From Persebacter sp965221835 (GTDB taxonomy: Bacteria; Pseudomonadota; Gammaproteobacteria; Tethybacterales; Persebacteraceae), in assembly GCA_965221835.1 (NCBI GenBank), contig OZ244916.1, positions 62,001 to 126,000 on the forward strand: a stretch of DNA of 64,000 nt. Reading direction: 5' to 3'. Position 1 is the stretch's first letter; each line of letters opens with the position of its first letter. Of this stretch, positions 7,360 to 15,084 are shown in pieces. The notes under the pieces were generated by a model. It made no database searches. It had not been told where the DNA came from and saw only the letters and a program-made list of their open reading frames with translations. Made by a program: the position numbers and the translations under genes.

Positions 7360-8472
7360 CTAAATGTGCGCAGCAAAAAAATCGCGCAGGTGGTTTAGGT
7401 GGTCGCGTTGGTGTGGCATTATTTTTTGTCCGCCTATTAAAGCGTAGTCCGCGAAAGGGTCGGGGACGCCGCTTTGCGTGCCGGACATTTCTTCCAAAAT
7501 TGCCAGCGCGCAATATGGCGCAATCGCCGGTGAATAGCCGCCTTCGTGAAACATTGCCACCTTGCCGCCGCAAAGCGATTCCGCTGTGTCCAGCAACGCG
7601 CGCGTCATTCGCCGATAGCCGTCCGCGGTCAACATCATTCGTCCCAACGGATCGGTAGCGGCGGCGTCCAGCCCGCACGATACCGTGATAATGTCTGGTT
7701 TGTGCGCGACAATTGCCGGTAAAATAATTTCCTCCATTAATGCAATATAGACATCGTTTCCGCATCCCGGCGGCAGCGGCAAATTGATGTTATATCCCTT
7801 TCCCGCACCGGCGCCGGTGTCTTTTATCGCGCCGCTGTTTTGCGGATAGGAGTTGTCTTGATGAATGGAAATTGTTAGGACGCGCGATTCTTCGTAAAAC
7901 ATTTCTTGTGTGCCGTTGCCGTGATGCACATCCCAATCCAAATGCGCGATTCGGACGGCGGGCGAATTGTCCAGCAACGCGCGAATCGCTATCGCCGCGT
8001 TATTGAAAATACAAAATCCCATTCCCGCATTCGGTCTTGCATGATGCCCGGGCGGACGCACCAGCGCGTAGCCGTTGTCGGCGCGTCCGTGCATGACTTC
8101 TTCGGCGGTAACGATTGCGCCGCCTGCCGCCAGCATTGCGATGTCATAACTGCCGCGTCCGAACGGCGCATCGTGCAGCGCGTTTTCGCCCGCATTGCCG
8201 CCGCCCGAATCGCTCAGTTGTTTGATGCGCGCGATGTAGTCGGGCGCGTGGAGTTTTCGCACTTCGTTTTCGGTTGCCGCGCGCGGTTTTGTCGTCCGCA
8301 AAATGTCGGACATTCCGCAAACATCCAGCAGATTCTTAATGCGCCGTTTCGCTTCGGGATTTTCTATGTGCGTGTCTGGTTGCACCAAAAGTCCGGCGGG
8401 TACTTCCAGCGCGGCGCGTCCAGTTTCGTGCCAGAGATACAGTTCGTGAAATACAAAAGCAGTCGTTTTCAT
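7360..8472 (-). CDS. Histone deacetylase family protein / acetylpolyamine amidohydrolase
   Basis: 370 residues, standard class II HDAC length. The zinc and active-site motifs are all present: 'RPPGHHARP', 'HLDWDVHHGNGT' and 'CGLDAAATDPLG', plus the substrate-loop 'HEGGY'. Bacterial members deacetylate acetylpolyamines or other small amides in the cytosol. The gene lies alone between two related cassettes (5535-7340 and 8544-9311), on the same strand as the methyltransferase. It looks intact and its base composition matches the bulk of the window, so it is probably a resident gene trapped between the duplicated segments rather than part of them. Confidence 0.92.
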   Translation of the reverse strand: MKTTAFVFHELYLWHETGRAALEVPAGLLVQPDTHIENPEAKRRIKNLLDVCGMSDILRTTKPRAATENEVRKLHAPDYIARIKQLSDSGGGNAGENALHDAPFGRGSYDIAMLAAGGAIVTAEEVMHGRADNGYALVRPPGHHARPNAGMGFCIFNNAAIAIRALLDNSPAVRIAHLDWDVHHGNGTQEMFYEESRVLTISIHQDNSYPQNSGAIKDTGAGAGKGYNINLPLPPGCGNDVYIALMEEIILPAIVAHKPDIITVSCGLDAAATDPLGRMMLTADGYRRMTRALLDTAESLCGGKVAMFHEGGYSPAIAPYCALAILEEMSGTQSGVPDPFADYALIGGQKIMPHQRDHLNHLRDFFAAHI

Positions 8473-8543
8473 TATTTTACCCCTTCGCGTCGCGGCGATT
8501 TTTGTGCATTATAAAATGATGCGCCGCGATAATGGCGGTGGTC

Positions 8544-8628
8544 AACGCCAAATGGCGGAAATGGAAAGTGTGGTGGTCATTTGCGGTATTGTATCAATTT
8601 TTTTATAATGCGCGTATGGATTTAATTC
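8544..8628 (+). repeat. Third partial copy of the MOSC 5' end plus shared promoter region
   Basis: 8544-8580 repeats the last 37 bp of the MOSC 5' fragment (first 12 codons, antisense). 8581-8628 then matches 5621-5669, including the TATAAT-like box and the ATG of the small membrane-protein gene. It is in the same direction as copies 1 and 2. This is the left end of the second cassette. Confidence 0.9.
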
Positions 8629-9116
8629 AAATTGGAATTTTGGCTGGCGTTTGGGTCGCCGCTTTGGCGGCAGTCATTGTACCTTTATGGCTGGAGCATC
8701 AGCGCAATACAGTGCGGCTACGGATTATCGCCAAATGGACGGACGAGACCGATCCCGATATTGATCCTTGGGGACATCTGAATGTGCATGTATACAACAA
8801 AGGCAATAGAAAGGCGTACATATCTAATATACGCCTAATGTCTATGGGATTTTCCTTGAAGTGCAGGTCGTTTTTGTTCGAACGGTCTATTGATGAGGGG
8901 GAAACAGCAATTTGTAATTTTGGATTCAGTGAGATATGCGACAAACCTTTTCCGCCCCAAGGCAAGTACGAAATGTCGGAAAAGCAAAAAGTGGATGAGT
9001 GCTTGAAGCGAATGATGGTGGTTGTTGAGATAAGGGGCGGACAGTTATTTAAGAAACCCATCGGAAAAGAATTGAAAGATTTAAGACAGAAGATACGCCG
9101 TTGGCAAGGCGATTAA
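8616..9116 (+). CDS. Small membrane-anchored protein of unknown function
   Basis: 166 residues from the ATG at 8616. A reading frame is open from 8532, but the earlier part is the antisense MOSC fragment, so I reject the longer form. One hydrophobic N-terminal segment (residues 5-25, 'IGILAGVWVAALAAVIVPLWL') is followed by a soluble, probably beta-rich domain with 'HLNVHVYNKGNRKAYISNIRL', which resembles an immunoglobulin-like strand pattern. A signal anchor with a cytoplasmic domain is likely. A TATAAT-like box lies at 8604-8609, unusually close to the ATG. The flanks equal those of the scar at 5621-5690. A different membrane-anchored gene also sits beside the second methyltransferase-HNH gene (45504), which may mean a functional pairing. 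Confidence 0.7.
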   Translation: MDLIQIGILAGVWVAALAAVIVPLWLEHQRNTVRLRIIAKWTDETDPDIDPWGHLNVHVYNKGNRKAYISNIRLMSMGFSLKCRSFLFERSIDEGETAICNFGFSEICDKPFPPQGKYEMSEKQKVDECLKRMMVVVEIRGGQLFKKPIGKELKDLRQKIRRWQGD

Positions 9117-9272
9117 ACGCCCTTGCCGCCGAGTATGCGCGAACTTAAGGAGGCATATCGCACGGTGATTCCGCCGCTGATGACGCTCGCCGAATCGCAG
9201 AGTTTCGCGGCGAATTGGGATTACGACCGGACAATTGCGGCGGCGGACGAAACGCAAAATCCGTTATTTTAA
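9112..9272. pseudogene. Remnants: methyltransferase-HNH last codons and the 3' end of another lost gene
   Basis: On the minus strand 9112-9134 reads Ile-Leu-Gly-Gly-Lys-Gly-Val-stop, matching the last codons of the methyltransferase-HNH at 5673 (Leu-Ile-Gly-Gly-Asp-Gly-Val-stop). On the plus strand 9135-9272 is a 45-codon frame ending 'ADETQNPLF' then stop, whose last codons recur at 7270-7298. It has a plausible protein composition but no family I recognise. The best reading is the surviving edges of a deleted segment that once held both genes. 9273-9398 holds no further gene. Confidence 0.6.
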
Positions 9273-9311
9273 CCGCGCATATTCTTTCCCGTTTTTATTC
9301 GTGAAATAACG
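9241..9311 (+). repeat. 71-bp gene-tail repeat, copy 2
   Basis: Counterpart of 7270-7340, with about 8 mismatches. It closes the second cassette on the right, as copy 1 closes the first. Confidence 0.8.
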
Positions 9312-9398
9312 CGTTGCGCTGTTGCCGGTTTTGGCAACTTTAAGCGGTGGCGTTTTTGGTTTTTTTTGGCAAGTTTTTTCGCGAAAGGGGCGGGGCGG

Positions 9399-10361
9399 TT
9401 ACGCCGGTTTGATGGCGTTGCTGCCGAAGTACAAAAATTCGCCATTCATTTTTTTGATTTCGGCGGCGTTCAATTGCAGGGACGATTTGGATAAATTCGT
9501 CCGGTTTTTTTGCATCGCTACCCATTCGTCGGCGGTTTGCAAAGTGGTGAGAGTTAGCGACAATCCTTCGCATAAATAATGCGTGGGTATGACCGCTTTC
9601 GGACGCAAAGCGGCGACAATGTCGTCTCCCTGTTCGTAACTCAATATATGTTGCGACCCGTCGACCGGAATTGTGAGAATGTCAATATCTTTTAACTGGC
9701 GCAAGGCGTATTCGGACGGATTGTGGCGGTTGTCGCCCCACATCAAAATTCGCAAGCCGCCGGTTTCCACGACATACATTACATTGTCCAGATGTCCGGG
9801 ATTGTCCGGCGGGCAGGCGTTCGCGCCGAATTCGGCAAGCACATCCGTCCACTTATACCAGCCCGGCGCCATACAGGCGTGTTTGTCGGCGATGCCCGTT
9901 ATTTTAACATCGGCAAAACGATATTCGCCGACCATCCGGTCAAGCAACATTGTCGCATCCAGCCGCCCCAATGCATCGTGGTCAAAGTGCGCATGCGTGG
10001 AAAGCCCGATGTCTACAACGGTTTTCGGAAACGCTTTGGGATACCAAAGCCCCCATGCGCCCGAAGGATCGTTGCGCCACGGATCAAACATCAGCGTAAC
10101 GCCCGCCGGCGAAGTTATTTTGAACGCGCAATGACCGTAATAATCCAACACGACATCGCCGCCGCCGTTTGCGGATTCTTGCAAGGCGAGAACATGATTG
10201 TTGTTGCCCGCCTGTTCCCATGCAACGGAATGCGCTTTCGCTTGTTCCGTCAGCAATGCGCCGCCCGCCGCCAATGCACCTCCGGCGGCGATTCCCGCCC
10301 CTTTCAGAAAATTGCGCCGCCCGGTGTCCGCCGGTTTTTTAATGTCGTTGTTGTCAGTCAT
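9399..10361 (-). CDS. TAT-exported metallo-beta-lactamase-fold hydrolase (UlaG-like)
   Basis: 320 residues. The N-terminus carries a twin-arginine signal, GRRNFLKG at about residues 14-21 followed by an Ala/Gly-rich hydrophobic stretch, so the folded protein is sent to the periplasm. The MBL-fold metal motif is 'STHAHFDHD' (HxHxDH), with later 'MWGDNRHN' and 'VIPTHY' supplying further ligands; 'LDYYGHCAFKI' is the usual UlaG-type start of the domain. Family members hydrolyse lactone or phosphodiester-like substrates; the substrate here is unknown. A purine-rich 'aaaggaa' ribosome site precedes the ATG. It stands just right of the rearranged zone and upstream of no obvious partner. Confidence 0.85.
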   Translation of the reverse strand: MTDNNDIKKPADTGRRNFLKGAGIAAGGALAAGGALLTEQAKAHSVAWEQAGNNNHVLALQESANGGGDVVLDYYGHCAFKITSPAGVTLMFDPWRNDPSGAWGLWYPKAFPKTVVDIGLSTHAHFDHDALGRLDATMLLDRMVGEYRFADVKITGIADKHACMAPGWYKWTDVLAEFGANACPPDNPGHLDNVMYVVETGGLRILMWGDNRHNPSEYALRQLKDIDILTIPVDGSQHILSYEQGDDIVAALRPKAVIPTHYLCEGLSLTLTTLQTADEWVAMQKNRTNLSKSSLQLNAAEIKKMNGEFLYFGSNAIKPA

Positions 10362-10527
10362 GGATTTTCCTTTTTTTGTGCAATAAATACCGGCGGGATT
10401 CCGCCGATTCCGATTTCATTTATTTAAACTTATCACAAAAAGAACGCAAACAAAGAACGCAAACGCCAATTTGATTCCGAAAGTTTCGCCGTTGTTTTTT
10501 ATTCCCGCCGCAAACATTAAAAAAAAT

Positions 10528-11817
10528 TCAACTCCACGGAAAGGGGCTGTTGCTGGTGGGGTGGGTTTTGCCTTTGGCGTAGCGGGTGAAGCGGAAGGGG
10601 TCTAAAAGCGTGCTTTTTTGTCCGCGCAACTCTTCGGCGACGAGTTTGCCTACGCCTAACATTTTATAACCGTGATTGGAATCGGCGATGATGTAGGCGT
10701 TTTCGCAAAAAATATCAAATACCGGAAAACTGTCCGGCGTAAAACAGCCCAAACCGCCGGACGGTTCGCGGCGAAATAAATTTTCTTTGCCCGCAAAACG
10801 CGTCATACAAAACGACAACGCCGCACACCACATCCGCGCAAAATCTTCGCCGACAATAAACTCCGGCGATTCGGTGCCGTACGGGTCGACTTGCACTTCG
10901 TCCGCCGGACGGCGCACTTCGTAAGGTGCGGCGCCGCCTTGGACGCCGTTAAAATGCATGTCGGGTTTGAAATAAACGCCCCACATTTTGTCGGTAATTA
11001 AATCGCCCGATTCGTCGTATAGCGATTCGTCGCTGTCTATGTGAATGACGGGCGGCATTTCGCCGTTGTCGCGCCGCAACAAATCGGGCGGGACATCTAA
11101 TACGCCTTCTTCCAGCGCCCAATAACGCCACATCGGCGCGCCGCCTGCAACGGTTTTCGGCAACTCCAGCATATCCCAAAAAGATTTTACCCACGGCCCG
11201 GCGGCAACAACGACTTGTCCGCATTCTATGCGCCCTTTGTCGGTGAGGACGGCGCGCACTGTGCCGCCTTGTTTTTCCAGACCGGTGACGCAAACGCCGG
11301 AGACGATTTGCGCGCCCGCCGCCCGCGCTTTTTTTTCCAGACCGCGCAAAGACGCGATATTGTTTGCGAATCCGCCGCGTTTTTCGTGCAATACTGAGAC
11401 CACGCCGGGCGCGCGCCAATCGCCGAAAATTTTCTTCATATACGAATCGCAATCGCTTGCGCCTTCAATCAATTCGGAATCGTAACCGATGGCTTTTTGT
11501 TCCGCATAAATTTGCGCGACATCCGCCCGCATTGTTTCGGGGCTGATTTGCATATAACCGACCGGATGATAACTGAATGCCGCCGGGTCGCTTTCCCACA
11601 CCGCCACGCTGTGCGCCATCAGTTCGCGCATGGCGGGCTGAAAATAGTTGTTGCGCACGACTCCGCATGCAATGCCGGATGCGCCCGCACCAATTCCGGT
11701 TTTGTCAATCACCAAAACTTCGCGCGCCCCCGCTTCCGCCAAATGCCACGCCGTCGACAACCCGTGAATCCCCGCCCCGATAATCACATACTCAACTTTG
11801 GATGGAAGTGTCGCCAT
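10528..11817 (-). CDS. FAD-dependent oxidoreductase, sarcosine oxidase beta subunit (SoxB)/DAO family
   Basis: 429 residues. The N-terminal Rossmann dinucleotide motif 'VIIGAGIHGLSTAWHLAEAG' (about residues 12-31) and the DAO-fold layout match SoxB-type amine oxidases or dehydrogenases. 'GACGVV..NYFQPAMRELM'-like spacing near residue 50 is the usual place of the flavin-linkage region. Known relatives demethylate sarcosine, dimethylglycine or N-methylglutamate. No SoxA, SoxD or SoxG subunit genes are adjacent, so it may work alone or with the GcvT-like proteins encoded at 16671-19104. The genes around it (Amt, glutamine synthetases, mgs-like operon) fit methylated-amine use; the exact substrate is inference. 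Confidence 0.85.
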   Translation of the reverse strand: MATLPSKVEYVIIGAGIHGLSTAWHLAEAGAREVLVIDKTGIGAGASGIACGVVRNNYFQPAMRELMAHSVAVWESDPAAFSYHPVGYMQISPETMRADVAQIYAEQKAIGYDSELIEGASDCDSYMKKIFGDWRAPGVVSVLHEKRGGFANNIASLRGLEKKARAAGAQIVSGVCVTGLEKQGGTVRAVLTDKGRIECGQVVVAAGPWVKSFWDMLELPKTVAGGAPMWRYWALEEGVLDVPPDLLRRDNGEMPPVIHIDSDESLYDESGDLITDKMWGVYFKPDMHFNGVQGGAAPYEVRRPADEVQVDPYGTESPEFIVGEDFARMWCAALSFCMTRFAGKENLFRREPSGGLGCFTPDSFPVFDIFCENAYIIADSNHGYKMLGVGKLVAEELRGQKSTLLDPFRFTRYAKGKTHPTSNSPFPWS

Positions 11818-11883
11818 ATCGTTTTTTTTGTTTTTTTCGTTTATTGTGAATAAAAAATGCGGTGTTTGGAACGGTGCCGGATA

Positions 11884-12105
11884 TTAATAACGATCTATGT
11901 CGCGTAAAATTTCTTCTTCCCGGGCGTTTTGCAGGTCTTCTTCAATTTCGCGGTTTTCTTGTTTGATTTGCACGATGTGCCATCCGATCCAAATGGCGAT
12001 TCCGACAAGTACCATAAGGACTTCGGCGCCTTGGAAAGGGTATATCGCGCCCACTTCGGCGAGGTCTACCGCCCAACTTTCATATCCGATTGTCGACATT
12101 GTCAT
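11884..12105 (-). CDS. Small single-span membrane protein linked to the ammonium transporter
   Basis: 73 residues. One transmembrane segment at about residues 26-46 ('GAEVLMVLVGIAIWIGWHIV') is followed by a highly charged helix rich in Glu, Asp and Arg that could form a coiled coil. The start overlaps the amt stop by 4 nt (12102-12105), so translation is probably coupled. I recognise no family. The position suggests a partner or regulator of Amt; a GlnK-type PII gene, the usual partner, is not present here. Confidence 0.7.
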   Translation of the reverse strand: MTMSTIGYESWAVDLAEVGAIYPFQGAEVLMVLVGIAIWIGWHIVQIKQENREIEEDLQNAREEEILRDIDRY

Positions 12106-13478
12106 TCTCCTTTTGCTGATTGCATTTGTTGTTTGTGCGCTTCGTGTTCGGCTTTTTTGACTTCGGCGACGGCGTTTTGATATGCGGTATCCGAAGCGAA
12201 ATCCAGCCCCATAATTTCAATTTCGCGCGGTACGCGCAACATTCCGAAAGCGGCGAGAATTTTGGACATTCCGTAGCCGGGGAGGAAACCCAGCACGAAA
12301 AACATAATTATCGCGCCGGCAAATTGCCCCAGCGGATTGACCGCCGCATAACCTTCGTACGGAGAGGACGGCGCGCCCCATAGCACAAATCCGGCGATGA
12401 CCAGCCCGGCGAATCCGGCGTAACCGTGTACTGCCACCGCACCGACCGCATCGTCAATTTTAAATTTGCGTTCCACCCAGAAATGCATTTTGTAGGCGAT
12501 AAATACGCCGATCATGCCGATAAACATCGCCTGCATCGGATGATATAAATCGTTGCCGGCGGACGCCGTAATGACTCCCGCCAGACCGCCGGAATATGTC
12601 CAGAACGGATCTCCTTTGGAAACGAGATAGCCCGCCATTAAACCGCCAGACAGAGACAATAAAAAGTTGAAAGTTATCGCGCCCAGCGAAGTCGGGGCGA
12701 GATAAATGTTGGTCGCCGTCCATGTTACGCCGGTGATTTGTCCGTCTATTCCTTCCGGGCTGATGAGCGGCACATTGCAGGCGGCGTAAAAACCCCAAAA
12801 TCCGGTATAAATGAGAAACAAACCGATAGTAACCAGCCACGGATTTTGCGGCGGAATGTCGCGCGGGGTGCCGTCTTCTTTGAATTTGCCGATGCGCGGT
12901 CCCAGCACCACCAAAACGCCGAGGGCGAAACCGCCGGCGATGGCGTGAATGACGCCTGATGCGTAGGCGTCGTGATAGCCGAGTTTTTCCACCATCCAGC
13001 CGTCCCAATGCCAGCCCCATGAGGCGTCAATAATCCACGCCACGGAACCGATTAATACCGCCAAAATCCAGAACGCGCCGGAGCGAATTCGTTCTATGAC
13101 CGAACCGGAAACGATGGATGCCGCCGTCCATGAAAACAGCAAAAACGCCGCCCAAAAAACGCCGGTAATCCGGTCGCCGAGATGTGTCGCCATGTTTTCG
13201 GACCAGGGCGCATTGGCGGCGGCGGATTCCCATTCTATTCCGCCGAACGGAAAATTCGGCAGCGCCCAATATATCCACCAGCCGAAAAAGAAAAAAGTAA
13301 TCGTCACCAGCGGGATGAGCATCGTGTTTTTCATCAACGTATGCAGATGATTGCGGCGGCGAGACGCCCCCACTTCGTACATGCAAAATCCCACATGAAT
13401 TAAAAACATAAACACCACCGTCACCCAGTAATAAAACTCGGTGAATATGGTTGTCAGCGCGTTCAGATTATTATCCAT
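12102..13478 (-). CDS. amt: Ammonium transporter, Amt/MEP/Rh family
   Basis: 458 residues with about 11 hydrophobic segments, the standard Amt topology. Conserved pore-lining histidines are visible in 'IHAIAGGFALG' (mid-protein) and 'VHGYAGFAGLVIAG' (C-terminal third), with the 'ASRRRNHLHTLMKN' loop after the first helix. It brings ammonium (or methylammonium) across the inner membrane. It lies beside two glutamine synthetase-like genes, fitting ammonium or methylamine assimilation. The start at 13478 has 'gaggaaaa' just upstream. It is followed by the coupled 73-residue membrane protein. Confidence 0.95.
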   Translation of the reverse strand: MDNNLNALTTIFTEFYYWVTVVFMFLIHVGFCMYEVGASRRRNHLHTLMKNTMLIPLVTITFFFFGWWIYWALPNFPFGGIEWESAAANAPWSENMATHLGDRITGVFWAAFLLFSWTAASIVSGSVIERIRSGAFWILAVLIGSVAWIIDASWGWHWDGWMVEKLGYHDAYASGVIHAIAGGFALGVLVVLGPRIGKFKEDGTPRDIPPQNPWLVTIGLFLIYTGFWGFYAACNVPLISPEGIDGQITGVTWTATNIYLAPTSLGAITFNFLLSLSGGLMAGYLVSKGDPFWTYSGGLAGVITASAGNDLYHPMQAMFIGMIGVFIAYKMHFWVERKFKIDDAVGAVAVHGYAGFAGLVIAGFVLWGAPSSPYEGYAAVNPLGQFAGAIIMFFVLGFLPGYGMSKILAAFGMLRVPREIEIMGLDFASDTAYQNAVAEVKKAEHEAHKQQMQSAKGE

Positions 13479-13589
13479 TTTTCCTCCTCTGTTATTCCTT
13501 CTTCGGCGATAATATCATAAAAACCCCTCCGGGAGTCAACTTTTTTCTTGGCGACCCAAAAAAATATTTTTTTGCGCCGTGCAAATCGT

Positions 13590-14885
13590 TCAGCAGTCCA
13601 GCGAGTTTTGCCGTTCCCATTCGGTGAGATGGCGACAATAGTCGTGCCATTCCGCCGTTTTGAGTTTGGTATAGGAAGCGACAACTTCTTTTCCGAACGC
13701 CGCCGCCAGCACTTCGCTTTTTTGGCACGCCCGTATTGCGTCCAGTAAATTGAGCGGCAGTTGTCGGACGTTTTTGGCGAGATGGCTTTCGGCGTACATG
13801 TTTAGCGTGGATTTTTTGCCAGGATCGCGTTTGTTTGCGATTCCGTCCATTCCGGCGGCGACAAGTCCCGCCTGCATCAGATAAGGATTTGCCGCCCCGT
13901 CCATCAGGCGAAACTCCAATCGTCCGGCGTCCGGAATCCGCACCAGATGCGTGCGGTTGTTGCCGCCGTAGGTAATGGCGTTCGGCGCCCATGTTGCGCC
14001 GGAGGCGGTTGGCGGTGCGTTGAGTCGTTTGTACGAATTGACCGCCGGATTGAATAATGCGCAAAGCGCCGGGGCGGAATACAACACGCCGCCCAAAAAT
14101 TGATACGCCGCCGCCGACAAACCATTTTCATCGCCGCCGGCAAACAGATTTTTTTTGCCGCCCCATAGCGACATGTGGCAGTGGCAGCCGTTGCCGGTGA
14201 GATTGGCGAAAGGTTTCGGCATAAATGTCGCCCGCAAACCGTGTTTTTCGGCGACGCTTTTCGCCATAAATTTAAAGAAAGTATGCCGGTCGGCGGTCGT
14301 CAATGCGTCCGCATATTCCCAATTCATTTCAAACTGCCCGTTGGCGTCTTCGTGATCGTTTTGATAAGGATTCCATCCCAGCATCGCCATTGCATCGCAT
14401 ATTTCGGCGATAACATCGTACCGCCGCATCAGGGCGGATTGGTCGTAGCATGGTTTTGTCTGGGTATCCCGTCTGTCGGCGACATTGCCGTTTTCGGCGT
14501 CCAGCAGGAAAAATTCGCATTCCACGCCGCTTTTCGGATTCCATCCCTTTTTTGCCGCCCGCTGCAATTGTTCTTTGAGCATTACCCGAGGGGACGCCGC
14601 TACCGGTTTGCCGTCCATCCGCAAATCCGCCGCCAGCCAGCCGACTTCGGGACGCCACGGCAACTGAATCAGCGTATTCGCATCCGGCACGGCGAACATA
14701 TCGGGATGGGCGGGCGTCATATCCAGCCATGTTGCAAAACCGGCGAATCCCGCACCGTCTTTTTGCATCTCCCGGATTGCCGCCGCCGGCACGAGTTTCG
14801 CCCGTGCGACACCGAACAAATCGGTGAAACTGATTAGAAAATACCGGATGCCGCGATTTTTCGCCGCTTTTGCCAAATCCGCCAT
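13590..14885 (-). CDS. glnT: Type III glutamine synthetase GlnT / gamma-glutamylmethylamide synthetase GmaS-like
   Basis: 431 residues from the ATG at 14885, chosen because a clear 'agaggag' site lies 8 nt upstream and the family begins here ('SFTDLFGVARAKLVP'); an upstream in-frame extension is spurious. Glutamine synthetase fold motifs are present: 'GVECEFFLLD', 'NDHEDANGQFEMNW' and 'NGCHCHMSLW', and the arginine loop 'LEFRLMDGAANPYL'. This clade holds both GlnT and GmaS, which ligates methylamine to glutamate. The mgsABC-like operon at 32762 makes GmaS attractive, but the sequence alone does not separate the two. It is divergent from the second synthetase across a 199-bp promoter region. 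Confidence 0.9.
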   Translation of the reverse strand: MADLAKAAKNRGIRYFLISFTDLFGVARAKLVPAAAIREMQKDGAGFAGFATWLDMTPAHPDMFAVPDANTLIQLPWRPEVGWLAADLRMDGKPVAASPRVMLKEQLQRAAKKGWNPKSGVECEFFLLDAENGNVADRRDTQTKPCYDQSALMRRYDVIAEICDAMAMLGWNPYQNDHEDANGQFEMNWEYADALTTADRHTFFKFMAKSVAEKHGLRATFMPKPFANLTGNGCHCHMSLWGGKKNLFAGGDENGLSAAAYQFLGGVLYSAPALCALFNPAVNSYKRLNAPPTASGATWAPNAITYGGNNRTHLVRIPDAGRLEFRLMDGAANPYLMQAGLVAAGMDGIANKRDPGKKSTLNMYAESHLAKNVRQLPLNLLDAIRACQKSEVLAAAFGKEVVASYTKLKTAEWHDYCRHLTEWERQNSLDC

Positions 14886-14976
14886 ACTATTTTTCTCCTC
14901 TTTTTCCGAATATACCACACAATCCGCCGTTTTTTGATTCGCCGCCGAAAAAAAATTCGCGCAGGAATATAAAATG

Positions 14977-15004
14977 TTGCAAAACGAAAAAAAATCGTTA
15001 TACT
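14977..15004 (+). promoter_or_regulatory. Sigma70-type promoter for the second glutamine synthetase gene
   Basis: TTGCAA at 14977-14982 and TATACT at 14999-15004 with a 16-bp spacer, about 80 bp before the ATG at 15085. The intergenic region 14886-15084 also drives the divergent glnT gene. Confidence 0.6.
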
Positions 15005-15084
15005 TAAACGCGACCGAATTGGAGACCGTTGCAATTTCGGCGTTATTTTTTATTGTCGCCAAAAAAGGCGGAAAGGGAGGAGAT

